NCBI GenBank assembly: GCA_002842215.1
Contig: PHCC01000027.1
Location: forward strand, 1 to 47,202
Source: Betaproteobacteria bacterium HGW-Betaproteobacteria-9
GTDB taxonomy: Bacteria > Pseudomonadota > Gammaproteobacteria > Burkholderiales > Burkholderiaceae_C
Direction: 5' to 3'
DNA: 47,202 nt
Under the pieces are notes generated by a model. It saw nothing but the letters and a program-made list of their open reading frames with translations, made no database searches and was not told where the DNA came from. Numbering within the stretch: position 1 is the stretch's first letter; each line of letters starts with the position of its first letter. Of this stretch, positions 8,418 through 16,016 are shown one piece after another. Position numbers and translations under genes: made by a program.

Positions 8418-10262
8418 ATGCACCCACCGATTCACCGACTCCGTTCACGCCTGGCTGGTCTGTGTTCGGTGGCCGTGCTGGCGCTGTTTGTATCCCCGGT
8501 CTGGTCGGCCCATGGCTACGCCCTCTGGGGTGAACTCCGCTACCCGCCGGGGTTTGCCCATTTTGCCTATGTGAACCCTGCTGCGCCCAAAGGGGGCGAG
8601 TTGCGGCTGGTCAGCAACCTGCGCGTTTCCACGTTCGACAAATACAACCCGTTCACCCTGCGGGGCAGTGCGCCAGCCTACCTGTCCGACCTGATGTTCG
8701 ACTCGCTGCTCACCGGCGCGCTGGACGAAACGGGCGCCGGCTACGGGCTGCTGGCCGAAGACGTGGATGCTGCGAGCGACGGCCTGTCAGTCACCTTCCG
8801 GCTGCGGCGCGAGGCGCGTTTCCACAATGGCCAGCCGGTGCTGGCCGCCGACGTGAAACACAGTTTTGACACTCTGATGGGGCCGCACACCTCGCCCGCC
8901 TACAAGACCATCCTGGACGACGTGGCCGGGCTGGACGTGATCGACGAGCGCACGGTGCGCTACCGTTTCAAGAAGCCCAACCGGGAGATGCCGTTGACGG
9001 TGGGCGGCCTGCCCGTGTTCAGCCGCGCCTGGGGCGATGCGGTGGATCCCAAGACCGGGCAACGCAAGAGCTTTGACCAGGTCGTGATGGACTTTCCCAT
9101 CGGCAGTGGTCCTTACAAGATCGGCCCCGTGCAGTTCGGCAAGGACATCACCTATGTGCGCGACCCGGCCTACTGGGCGCGCGACCTGCCGGTGCGCCGG
9201 GGCACCGCCAATTTCGACCGCATCACGGTCAAGATCTACAAGGACAGCACGGCGCGCCTGGAGGCGCTGAAGGCCAGTGAATTCGATCTGATGCGCTTTT
9301 TCTCGGCCGGTGACTGGGCGCGCCGCGTCAATGGCAAACGCTTCAACACAGGCGAGCTGGTCAAGGCCGAGTTCAGTCACCGACTGCCCATGGGTTTCCA
9401 GAGCTATGTGCTCAACACCCGTCGCAAACCGCTGGACGACATCCGGGTGCGCGAGGCGCTCGGGCTGGCGATGGACTACGAGTGGATGAACCGCCAGATG
9501 TTTTACGGCGGCTACCAGCGGGTGCGGGGCCTGTTTGGCAACACCGATTGTTCGCCCACGGGCACCCCCGGTCGCGAAGAACTCGCGCTGATGCAGCCCT
9601 GGCGCAGCCAGTTGCCTGCCGCGGCCTTTGGCCCCATGTACGCACCGCCGCGCACCGACGGCCAGGACTCCCTGCGCGGCAATTTGCGCACGGCCCAGGC
9701 GCTGTTGCGCGAGGCGGGCTGGACGGTGCAGGGCGGGCAACTGCGCAATGCCCAGGGGCAAGCCATGGTGCTGGAATACCTGGACAGCGCCGAAACCGGG
9801 GCGCGGGTTGTCACACCGTGGGCGCGCAATCTGGAAAAGCTGGGCATCGAACTGAAGTTCCGGCCGGTGGACTTCGCGCTGTACCAGCAGCGCCTGCGCG
9901 GCTTCGACTTCGACATCATTTCCATCGCCTACGGCGGCACGCCCAACCCCGGCGCCGAATACGCCGACCTGTTCGGCAGCCAGGCGGCCAAGACCGAGGA
10001 CTCCGGCAACTTCGCGGGCGTCAGCAGCCCCGCGGTGGATGCGCTGCTGGCCCGGATGGTCAATGCGCGCATCAAGCCCGACTTCCTGGCCGCCTGCCGT
10101 GCGCTGGACCGCGTCATCAGCCACAGCCACTACCTGATCCCGCAGTGGTCGGCGACCACCCACCGCATGGTCTACAACGCCTGGCGGCTGGAGCGTCCGA
10201 AAGACATGCCACCCTACGCGGCCGGTGAGGCCTGGGCCATTGACACCTGGTGGTCAAAATGA
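8418..10262 (+). CDS. yejA: ABC transporter substrate-binding protein, YejA-like (family 5)
   Basis: A 614-residue periplasmic binding protein for peptides or microcin-C-like compounds. An N-terminal signal peptide runs through LAGLCSVAVLALFVSPVWSA. The mature part shows family-5 solute-binding features: HFAYVNPAAPKGGELRLV, FNPFT-like YNPFTLRG, the FRLRREARFHNGQPVLAADV segment typical of OppA/YejA proteins, and IPQWSATTHRMVYNAW near the end. It heads a four-gene set with two permeases and a double ATPase in the yejABEF order, which supports the YejA assignment. The stop TGA at 10260-10262 is immediately followed by a palindromic repeat that separates it from yejB. Confidence 0.9.
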   Translation: MHPPIHRLRSRLAGLCSVAVLALFVSPVWSAHGYALWGELRYPPGFAHFAYVNPAAPKGGELRLVSNLRVSTFDKYNPFTLRGSAPAYLSDLMFDSLLTGALDETGAGYGLLAEDVDAASDGLSVTFRLRREARFHNGQPVLAADVKHSFDTLMGPHTSPAYKTILDDVAGLDVIDERTVRYRFKKPNREMPLTVGGLPVFSRAWGDAVDPKTGQRKSFDQVVMDFPIGSGPYKIGPVQFGKDITYVRDPAYWARDLPVRRGTANFDRITVKIYKDSTARLEALKASEFDLMRFFSAGDWARRVNGKRFNTGELVKAEFSHRLPMGFQSYVLNTRRKPLDDIRVREALGLAMDYEWMNRQMFYGGYQRVRGLFGNTDCSPTGTPGREELALMQPWRSQLPAAAFGPMYAPPRTDGQDSLRGNLRTAQALLREAGWTVQGGQLRNAQGQAMVLEYLDSAETGARVVTPWARNLEKLGIELKFRPVDFALYQQRLRGFDFDIISIAYGGTPNPGAEYADLFGSQAAKTEDSGNFAGVSSPAVDALLARMVNARIKPDFLAACRALDRVISHSHYLIPQWSATTHRMVYNAWRLERPKDMPPYAAGEAWAIDTWWSK

Positions 10263-10355
10263 CCACCCCCATCGCTTGCTCGCTGCGCGTAGCCGCTCAG
10301 CCCCTCAAGGGGCAACGCTGGCGGCCCGGCAAAGCCGGTTCCGCGGCGTTCCTGG
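10260..10355 (+). repeat. Dispersed palindromic intergenic repeat, copy A (yejA/yejB spacer)
   Basis: The element starts at the yejA stop codon. It contains CCCC-TCAA-GGGG at 10301-10312, then CGCTGGCGGC, then CCGGC-AAA-GCCGG at 10326-10338, then TTCCGCGGCG and CCTGG. A second copy with the same order lies at 30756-30835 between guaB and guaA. The two hairpins are kept although their bases differ: the second stem has a C-G pair here and a T-A pair in the other copy. This suggests a mobile or structured REP-like element read as RNA or DNA hairpins. No coding signal is seen in it. Confidence 0.75.
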
Positions 10356-10416
10356 TCGGAATCCAGTCGCGCCGGACTACTTCGATCTGGTCGATGAGAT
10401 CAGGTACAAACTGACC

Positions 10417-11442
10417 ATGTGGGTCTACATCCTCAAACGCCTCCTGCTCATGATCCCGACGCTGTTCGGGGTCTTGCTGCTGACCTTCGTGGTGATCCAG
10501 TTCGTGCCGGGCGGGCCGGTGGACCAGTACCTGGCCGAGGCGCGCACGGGGCAGGGCGGCGGCGCGGAGGGGGGCTCGGTGTACCGCGGCGCCCAGGGCG
10601 TCGATCCGCAACGGCTGGAGCAGATCAAGACGCTGTACGGCTTTGACAAGCCCGCGCACGAGCGTTTTTTCCAGATGCTCGGGCAGTTCGCGCGTTTCGA
10701 CCTGGGCACCAGTTTTTTCCAGAACAAGGCGGTGTCACAACTCATCGTCGAGAAGCTGCCGGTGTCCATCAGTCTCGGCATGTGGACCTTTTTCATCAGC
10801 TACCTCGTGGCGGTGCCGCTGGGTGTGGCCAAGGCGGTTCGCGCCGGTTCTCGCTTCGATCTGGTCACCACGCTGCTGGTGCTGGTCGGTTACGCCATCC
10901 CCGGCTTTGTGCTGGGCGTGGCGCTGCTGGTGATCTTTGGCGGACAGCTGCAGTGGTTTCCGCTGCGCGGGCTCACCTCGTCGAACTGGGACGAACTGAG
11001 CTGGGGCGCGCGCATCCTGGACTACCTCTGGCACATCACCCTCCCGCTGACGGCCATGGTGCTCGGGAGTTTTGCGGTCACGGCGATGCTCACGAAGAAC
11101 GCGTTCCTGGAAGAAATCCGGAAGCAGTACGTGATGACGGCGCGCGCCAAGGGTCTGAGCGAGCGCCAGGTGCTGTGGAAACACGTGTTCCGCAACGCGC
11201 TGATCCCCATCGTCACGGGTTTTCCTTCTGCCTTCATCGGTGCTTTTTTTGCCGGCTCGCTGCTGATTGAAACCCTGTTCTCGCTCGATGGCCTGGGTCT
11301 GCTGAGTTATGAAAGCGTGATCCGGCGCGACTACCCCGTCGTGCTGGGCACCTTGTTCCTGTTCACGCTGATCGGGCTGGTGACCAAGCTGGTGTCGGAC
11401 CTCTGTTATCTCTGGGTCGATCCCCGGGTGAAGTTCGATTGA
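10417..11442 (+). CDS. yejB: ABC transporter permease, YejB-like
   Basis: A 341-residue inner-membrane permease of the peptide importer. It opens with the first membrane helix (WVYILKRLLLMIPTLFGVLL) and shows the VIQFVPGGPVDQYL segment typical of DppB/YejB-type subunits. The long periplasmic loop before helix 2 carries a Gly-rich stretch (GQGGGAEGGSVYRG), as in YejB. The ATPase-contact loop is TARAKGLSERQVLWKHVFRN. The open frame extends back through the repeat to 10225, but I take ATG 10417 because it begins directly at the family N terminus. The ribosome site there is poor. The stop overlaps the start of yejE (TGATG), so the two are translationally coupled. Confidence 0.9.
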   Translation: MWVYILKRLLLMIPTLFGVLLLTFVVIQFVPGGPVDQYLAEARTGQGGGAEGGSVYRGAQGVDPQRLEQIKTLYGFDKPAHERFFQMLGQFARFDLGTSFFQNKAVSQLIVEKLPVSISLGMWTFFISYLVAVPLGVAKAVRAGSRFDLVTTLLVLVGYAIPGFVLGVALLVIFGGQLQWFPLRGLTSSNWDELSWGARILDYLWHITLPLTAMVLGSFAVTAMLTKNAFLEEIRKQYVMTARAKGLSERQVLWKHVFRNALIPIVTGFPSAFIGAFFAGSLLIETLFSLDGLGLLSYESVIRRDYPVVLGTLFLFTLIGLVTKLVSDLCYLWVDPRVKFD

Positions 11443-12476
11443 TGGCGGCCGCATCCCTCTCCCCATCCCGCCGTGCTTGGCAGCGCTTCAGGCGCAACCG
11501 CCTGGGTTACTGGAGCCTGGTGATCTTCTGCGGGCTGGTGGTCGCGAGCCTGTTCGCCGAGTTGCTGTCCAACGACCGGCCGCTGATCGTGCGCTACGAG
11601 GGCAGCACCTATTTCCCCATGGTGCAGGACTACCCGGAAACCACCTTCGGCGGTGACTTTGAAACCACCACCGATTACCTCGACCCCTTCATCCGCGAAC
11701 AGCTGAACCGCGGCGACAACTGGGCGGTCTACGCACCCAATCCCTACGGCCCGAAGACGCTCAACTACTTCGCCAAAGAACCCAATCCTTCCGCGCCCAC
11801 GCTGGACAACTGGCTCGGCACCGACGACCGGGGGCGCGACCTGCTGGCCCAACTGATCTACGGCTTTCGGGTCAGCGTGCTCTTTGCGCTGGCACTCACC
11901 TTCATCGGCGTCTTCCTTGGCGTGATCACCGGCGCCGTCCAGGGCTTTTTCGGCGGCAAGACCGACCTGGCCTTCCAGCGCTTCATCGAGATCTGGGGTT
12001 CAATGCCCGAGCTCTACCTGCTGATCATCTTCTCGGCCGTGTTTGCGCCCAGCATCAGCCTGCTGCTGGTCTTGCTCAGCCTCTTCGGCTGGATGGGTCT
12101 GTCCGATTACGTGCGCGCCGAGTTCCTGCGCAACCGGCAGCTGGACTATGTGCGCGCGGCGCGCGCGCTGGGCCTGTCGAACACGCAGATCATCTGGCGC
12201 CATGTGCTGCCCAACAGCCTGACGCCGGTGGTCACCTTCCTGCCGTTCCGTATGAGCGCGGCCATACTGGCACTGACCTCGCTGGACTTTCTGGGTCTGG
12301 GTGTGCCACCCGGCACGCCGTCGCTGGGCGAACTGCTCAGCCAGGGCAAGAACAACATCGACGCCTGGTGGATTTCCATGTCCACCTTCGCCGTGCTGGT
12401 GATCACGCTGCTGCTGCTTACCTTCATGGGCGATGCCCTGCGCGACGCGCTCGACCCGCGGAAGGCTGACAAATGA
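11442..12476 (+). CDS. yejE: ABC transporter permease, YejE-like
   Basis: A 344-residue inner-membrane permease, second subunit of the peptide importer. After a cytoplasmic start (SPSRRAWQRFRRNRLGYWSL) comes the first helix, then a long periplasmic loop with GSTYFPMVQDYPETTFGGDF characteristic of YejE, then LGTDDRGRDLLAQLIYGFRV, the DppC/OppC-type signature. The ATPase-contact loop is ARALGLSNTQIIWRHVLPNS. I start at ATG 11442, whose A is the last base of the yejB stop; a TTG one codon earlier is the only alternative. Its stop overlaps the ATG of yejF by 4 nt. Confidence 0.9.
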   Translation: MAAASLSPSRRAWQRFRRNRLGYWSLVIFCGLVVASLFAELLSNDRPLIVRYEGSTYFPMVQDYPETTFGGDFETTTDYLDPFIREQLNRGDNWAVYAPNPYGPKTLNYFAKEPNPSAPTLDNWLGTDDRGRDLLAQLIYGFRVSVLFALALTFIGVFLGVITGAVQGFFGGKTDLAFQRFIEIWGSMPELYLLIIFSAVFAPSISLLLVLLSLFGWMGLSDYVRAEFLRNRQLDYVRAARALGLSNTQIIWRHVLPNSLTPVVTFLPFRMSAAILALTSLDFLGLGVPPGTPSLGELLSQGKNNIDAWWISMSTFAVLVITLLLLTFMGDALRDALDPRKADK

Positions 12477-14074
12477 CGGTGCCGCTGCTCCAAGTGCAGA
12501 ACCTGCAGGTGGCCTTCAACGGCCAGACGGTGGTGCACGGCGTCGATTTTTCGATCGCTGCGGGCGAAAAGCTGGCCCTGGTGGGTGAGTCCGGTTCGGG
12601 CAAGACGGTCTCGGCGCTCTCGCTGCTGCGCCTGGTGCACAACGCCGAGGTCAGCGGTTCGGCGCTGCTGGCGGGACGCGACCTGTTGCAGATGAGCGAA
12701 CACCAGTTGCGCGGCGTGCGCGGCGACGAGGTGGCCGTCATCTTTCAGGAGCCCATGACGGCGCTCAATCCGCTCTACACGGTGGGCGACCAGATCGCCG
12801 AAGTGTTGCAGCTGAAAAAGGGGCTGACGGCGGGCCAGGCCCGGTCTGCCACCGTGGAGCTGCTGGCCTCCACCGGCATCCCCGAGCCGGCCCGCCGCGC
12901 GGGCGCCTACCCGCACCAGCTCAGCGGCGGCCAGCGCCAGCGCGCCATGATCGCCATGGCATTGGCCAGCAACCCGAAATTGCTGCTCGCCGACGAGCCC
13001 ACCACCGCGCTGGACGTGAGCCTGCGCGGTCAGATCCTCGACCTGCTGGCCGATCTGCAGCGCCAGCACGGCATGGCGGTGTTGCTGATCACACACGACC
13101 TCAATCTGGTGCGGCGTTTCGCCGACCGCGTGGCGGTGATGGAGCGCGGCCACCTGGTGGAGCAGGGCGGTGTGGCGGATGTGTTCGCCTCGCCGCAGCA
13201 CGCCTACACCCGCATGCTGCTGGCGAGCAAACCCGGGCGCGACGTGGTGGAAACGCCGGCTGACGCGGGAGAGCCGGTGCTGCAGGCGCGTGGCCTGCGC
13301 GTGAGCTACCCGGTGCCGCTTCCGGGTCTGCGCGGCTGGTTCAAGAAGGGCGAGTTCGTGGCGGTGCAGGGCGCCGATCTCGACATTCCTCCCGGGCGCA
13401 CGCTGGGCGTGATCGGCGAGTCGGGCTCCGGCAAGTCCACGCTCGCGCTGGCCGCACTCGGCCTGATACCGCACGAGGGCAGCCTGCGGGTGACCGGCAC
13501 CGACTGGATCGAAGCGCGCAAGTCCGGCCGGAGCCGCGCCCTACGTCAGCGCATCCAGGTCGTCTTTCAAGACCCGTTTTCGTCGCTGTCCCCGCGCATG
13601 ACGGTGGAGCAGATCGTGGGCGAAGGCCTGTTGGTTCATGAACCCGGGCTGTCCGCCGCCCAGCGCCGGGAGCGCGTGGTGGTTGCGCTCGCCGATGTCG
13701 GGCTGGTGGACGATCCGCGCCATGGCGGCGACTGGTTGCAGCGCTACCCCCACGAGTTTTCCGGCGGCCAGCGCCAGCGTCTCGCCGTTGCGCGCGCACT
13801 CATCGTGGGGCCTCAACTGCTGGTGCTCGACGAGCCCACCAGCGCGCTGGACGTGACCGTGCAGAAGCAGGTGCTCGCCTTGCTGCAGCGCCTGCAGCGC
13901 GAGCGCGGCCTGAGCTACCTGCTGATCACGCACGATGTCGACGTCATCGCGGCCATGGCCCATGAGGTGGTGGTGATGAAAGACGGCGCCCTGCTGGAGC
14001 GGGGCCACGTCGACCGGGTGCTGCAGCACCCGCAGCATCCCTACACCCAGGCCCTGGTAAGGGCGGCCGCCTGA
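12473..14074 (+). CDS. yejF: ABC transporter double ATP-binding protein, YejF-like
   Basis: A 533-residue protein made of two complete ABC ATPase domains, as in YejF. The first has Walker A GESGSGKT at residues 38-45, signature LSGGQRQR and LLADEPTTALD. The second has GESGSGKS with its lysine at 321, signature FSGGQRQR and LLVLDEPTSALD. A linker with the oligopeptide-type C-terminal segment (PQHAYTRMLLASKPGRD) joins them, and PQHPYTQALVRAAA ends the protein. It powers import of substrate delivered by YejA through YejB/YejE. Its ATG overlaps the yejE stop (ATGA). It is the last gene of the operon; no clear terminator hairpin was seen in the 81 bp that follow. Confidence 0.93.
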   Translation: MTVPLLQVQNLQVAFNGQTVVHGVDFSIAAGEKLALVGESGSGKTVSALSLLRLVHNAEVSGSALLAGRDLLQMSEHQLRGVRGDEVAVIFQEPMTALNPLYTVGDQIAEVLQLKKGLTAGQARSATVELLASTGIPEPARRAGAYPHQLSGGQRQRAMIAMALASNPKLLLADEPTTALDVSLRGQILDLLADLQRQHGMAVLLITHDLNLVRRFADRVAVMERGHLVEQGGVADVFASPQHAYTRMLLASKPGRDVVETPADAGEPVLQARGLRVSYPVPLPGLRGWFKKGEFVAVQGADLDIPPGRTLGVIGESGSGKSTLALAALGLIPHEGSLRVTGTDWIEARKSGRSRALRQRIQVVFQDPFSSLSPRMTVEQIVGEGLLVHEPGLSAAQRRERVVVALADVGLVDDPRHGGDWLQRYPHEFSGGQRQRLAVARALIVGPQLLVLDEPTSALDVTVQKQVLALLQRLQRERGLSYLLITHDVDVIAAMAHEVVVMKDGALLERGHVDRVLQHPQHPYTQALVRAAA

Positions 14075-14155
14075 GCTGTGGGTCGGGCATGAATTAACAT
14101 CACCCGCCGTCCCAGGCCGCCGTGGCGCGTCTGAGCGCGAACCCATTCCACCTCC

Positions 14156-14953
14156 ATGACCCAAACCCTACCGCCAGCGCCTTCCCCAAACGCCGCCGTG
14201 CCCGTGGACATGATCTCGCCTGTCCGCTGGATCGAAAAAGGCTGGGACGATCTGCGAGCCAACCCTGTGCCCGGTCTGGTCCACGGCGTGCTGATCACCC
14301 TGTTCGGCTGGTTGCTGATGTGGGCGGCGCGCGAAAAATTCTGGCTGCTGGCGGGGGCGTTTTCCGGCTTCCTGATCGTCGCACCGGTGCTGGCGACCGG
14401 TCTGTACCACGTCAGCCGCGAACGGGCCGCCGGGCGCATGGCGGGTCTGAGCGACGTGCTGGCGCTCTGGCGCTCGTTTGACGGGCGCCTGGTGCGCTTT
14501 GGCCTGCTGCTGGGGCTGGCGGGCACGGGCTGGGTATTGACCTCGGCCGGCCTGATCACCCTGTGGTCCGAGGTGCCGATCAACAAGCCGGTGGATTTTC
14601 TGAAACACGTGGTGCTGGTGAGGGAGCCGGGGCTGTTTGAAGTCTGGCTCCTGATGGGCTCGCTGCTCGCAGCGCCGGTTTTCGCCTCCAGCGTGGTCGC
14701 CATTCCGATGCTGGTGGACAAGAGTGTGCCCGTCAGCATGGCGGTGACCGCGAGCTGGCGCGCCGTGGCCGATCATCCCGGACCGCTGGTCTGGTGGGCG
14801 GTGCTGATCGGCATGCTCTTCGGCATGGGTCTGATCACCGCCTTGCTCGGCCTGATCGTGGTCATCCCCCTGGTGGCCCATGCCAGCTGGCACGCCTACC
14901 GCGATCTCTGCCCCGAAACTTCTATTTCTAGTCCCACGGCGCCCGCCGCCTGA
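14156..14953 (+). CDS. DUF2189 integral membrane protein
   Basis: A 265-residue membrane protein of unknown function. After a proline-rich start it has SPVRWIEKGWDDLRANPVPG, the amphipathic entry segment typical of DUF2189, followed by about six hydrophobic helices (for example GVLITLFGWLLMWAA, GAFSGFLIVAPVLATGLYHV and WWAVLIGMLFGMGLITALLG) and a short tail with HASWHAYRDL. It is co-directional with the small DUF2788 gene 22 bp downstream, so the two are probably co-transcribed. Nothing in the neighbourhood points to a role. Confidence 0.82.
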   Translation: MTQTLPPAPSPNAAVPVDMISPVRWIEKGWDDLRANPVPGLVHGVLITLFGWLLMWAAREKFWLLAGAFSGFLIVAPVLATGLYHVSRERAAGRMAGLSDVLALWRSFDGRLVRFGLLLGLAGTGWVLTSAGLITLWSEVPINKPVDFLKHVVLVREPGLFEVWLLMGSLLAAPVFASSVVAIPMLVDKSVPVSMAVTASWRAVADHPGPLVWWAVLIGMLFGMGLITALLGLIVVIPLVAHASWHAYRDLCPETSISSPTAPAA

Positions 14954-14975
14954 GCCGCAAACGGGGCACTTTTTC

Positions 14976-15197
14976 ATGGAAACCACCCTTTTCGGCTACA
15001 CCGAGGGCCAGATCGCCCAGTTCGGGCTGACCTTCGGCGTCGGCGCGTTCATTCTCTACATGCTGTTCATTGTGTTCAACCTTGCGCTGGAGTCCAAGGC
15101 GGGCAAATTTGGCTCCTTTATCCTGTTTCTGGTGCTATCGCTGGGCATGCTGGGCTTCGTCGCCAAAAACATCATTCAATGGGTGTTGGGTATTTGA
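14976..15197 (+). CDS. DUF2788 small membrane protein
   Basis: A 73-residue protein with two membrane helices: GVGAFILYMLFIVFNLALES and FGSFILFLVLSLGMLGFVAK, preceded by the conserved-looking TEGQIAQFGLTFG. This matches the DUF2788 family found in betaproteobacteria, function unknown. The open frame extends upstream into the DUF2189 gene, but ATG 14976 gives the family N terminus (METTLFGYTEGQ). Ribosome-site support is weak (GGGGCACTTTTTC upstream). It ends just before the promoter of the rimP operon. Confidence 0.8.
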   Translation: METTLFGYTEGQIAQFGLTFGVGAFILYMLFIVFNLALESKAGKFGSFILFLVLSLGMLGFVAKNIIQWVLGI

Positions 15198-15217
15198 TGG
15201 TGTCAGTGGCTCGGATA

Positions 15218-15247
15218 TTGCAATAGGGGTCTTAGACAGGTTACAAT
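15218..15247 (+). promoter_or_regulatory. Sigma-70 promoter of the rimP-nusA-infB operon
   Basis: TTGCAA at 15218-15223 and TACAAT at 15242-15247 are separated by 18 bp, four and five matches to the -35 and -10 consensus. Transcription would start near 15254, leaving a leader of about 90 nt before the rimP ATG. No other convincing promoter lies between the DUF2788 gene and rimP. Confidence 0.65.
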
Positions 15248-15262
15248 GCGAGCTTCACGACC

Positions 15263-15295
15263 AAATGGGCGGGTTACTACCGGCCCATTTTTTTT
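15263..15295 (+). terminator. Terminator-like hairpin in the rimP leader (possible attenuator)
   Basis: AAATGGGC at 15263-15270 pairs with GCCCATTT at 15283-15290, with extra G-C pairs possible inside, and is followed directly by an eight-base T run (15288-15295, partly shared with the stem). It is a textbook rho-independent terminator. It lies about 10-40 nt after the predicted transcription start and 49 bp before rimP, so it can stop transcription of rimP-nusA-infB unless it is read through. It might instead end the DUF2189-DUF2788 transcript; both are compatible. Confidence 0.8.
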
Positions 15296-15343
15296 GGCCG
15301 AACGCTTTTCCAACCCACACCGAACAAGGCAGATACCGCACCA

Positions 15344-15937
15344 ATGGCCTGGCAAGAAACCGTCACGCAAACCGTCACTGGACTGGGTTTTGACCTGGTG
15401 GATCTGGAGCGTTCCGCCGGTGGTTTGTTGCGTGTCACGATCGATCTGCCCTGGCAGCCGCCAGAAGCGGGCCAGCCCGCACCGGCGCCCCAGTTCGTGA
15501 CGGTGGAAGATTGCGAGAAGGTGACGCGCCAGCTGCACTATCTGCTGGAAGTTGAAGGTCTTGAGTACCGCCGGCTGGAGGTGGGTTCGCCGGGCATTGA
15601 CCGTCCGCTCCGTCACGAAGTGGATTACATCCGTTTTGAGGGTCACGTGGTGGACCTCACGCTGAAGGCGCCGATCGGCACCACGGATTCGGGTATTTCG
15701 GCCAGTCGTAAAAAGTTTCGCGGCACGCTGGAGCGGGCCGCTGATGGGGTGTCCTGGCAACTGGTCTGGAGCGATGCGCCCGAACCCAAGCCGGGGCAGC
15801 GCGTGAGCAAGAAGCGTGTGCCGCCGCCGCTGCAGGCGCTCGGCTTTGTGCTGGACGATGTCCAGCAGGCCCGGTTGGCGCCTATTGTGAATTTCAAGGG
15901 TCGTCAGACGGCTTCAGACGGATCGGATCCGGTTTGA
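15344..15937 (+). CDS. rimP: Ribosome maturation factor RimP
   Basis: A 197-residue RimP, needed for maturation of the 30S subunit. The N-terminal alpha/beta domain has VTGLGFDLVDLERSAGG and the VEDCEKVTRQLHYLLEVE segment, followed by YRRLEVGSPGIDRPLRHEVD, which is the family signature (EVSSPGxDRPL). The C-terminal SH3-like domain starts near FEGHVVDLTLK. It is longer than the E. coli protein (about 150) because of insertions at about residues 45-55 and in the C-terminal half. It is the first gene of the rimP-nusA-infB operon, a nearly universal order in proteobacteria; nusA follows after 79 bp. Confidence 0.95.
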   Translation: MAWQETVTQTVTGLGFDLVDLERSAGGLLRVTIDLPWQPPEAGQPAPAPQFVTVEDCEKVTRQLHYLLEVEGLEYRRLEVGSPGIDRPLRHEVDYIRFEGHVVDLTLKAPIGTTDSGISASRKKFRGTLERAADGVSWQLVWSDAPEPKPGQRVSKKRVPPPLQALGFVLDDVQQARLAPIVNFKGRQTASDGSDPV

Positions 15938-16016
15938 AGTTGTTGTTGTGCGATCCATTCATGCAAAAAATTGTTTGTGACTCTGGAAAAGAGCTTCGGA
16001 AAGGTGGGCGAGTGAT

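Noticed and set aside
10225..10416. Extension of the yejB frame upstream through the repeat
   Set aside because: The extra residues are translated repeat; the family N terminus is at ATG 10417.
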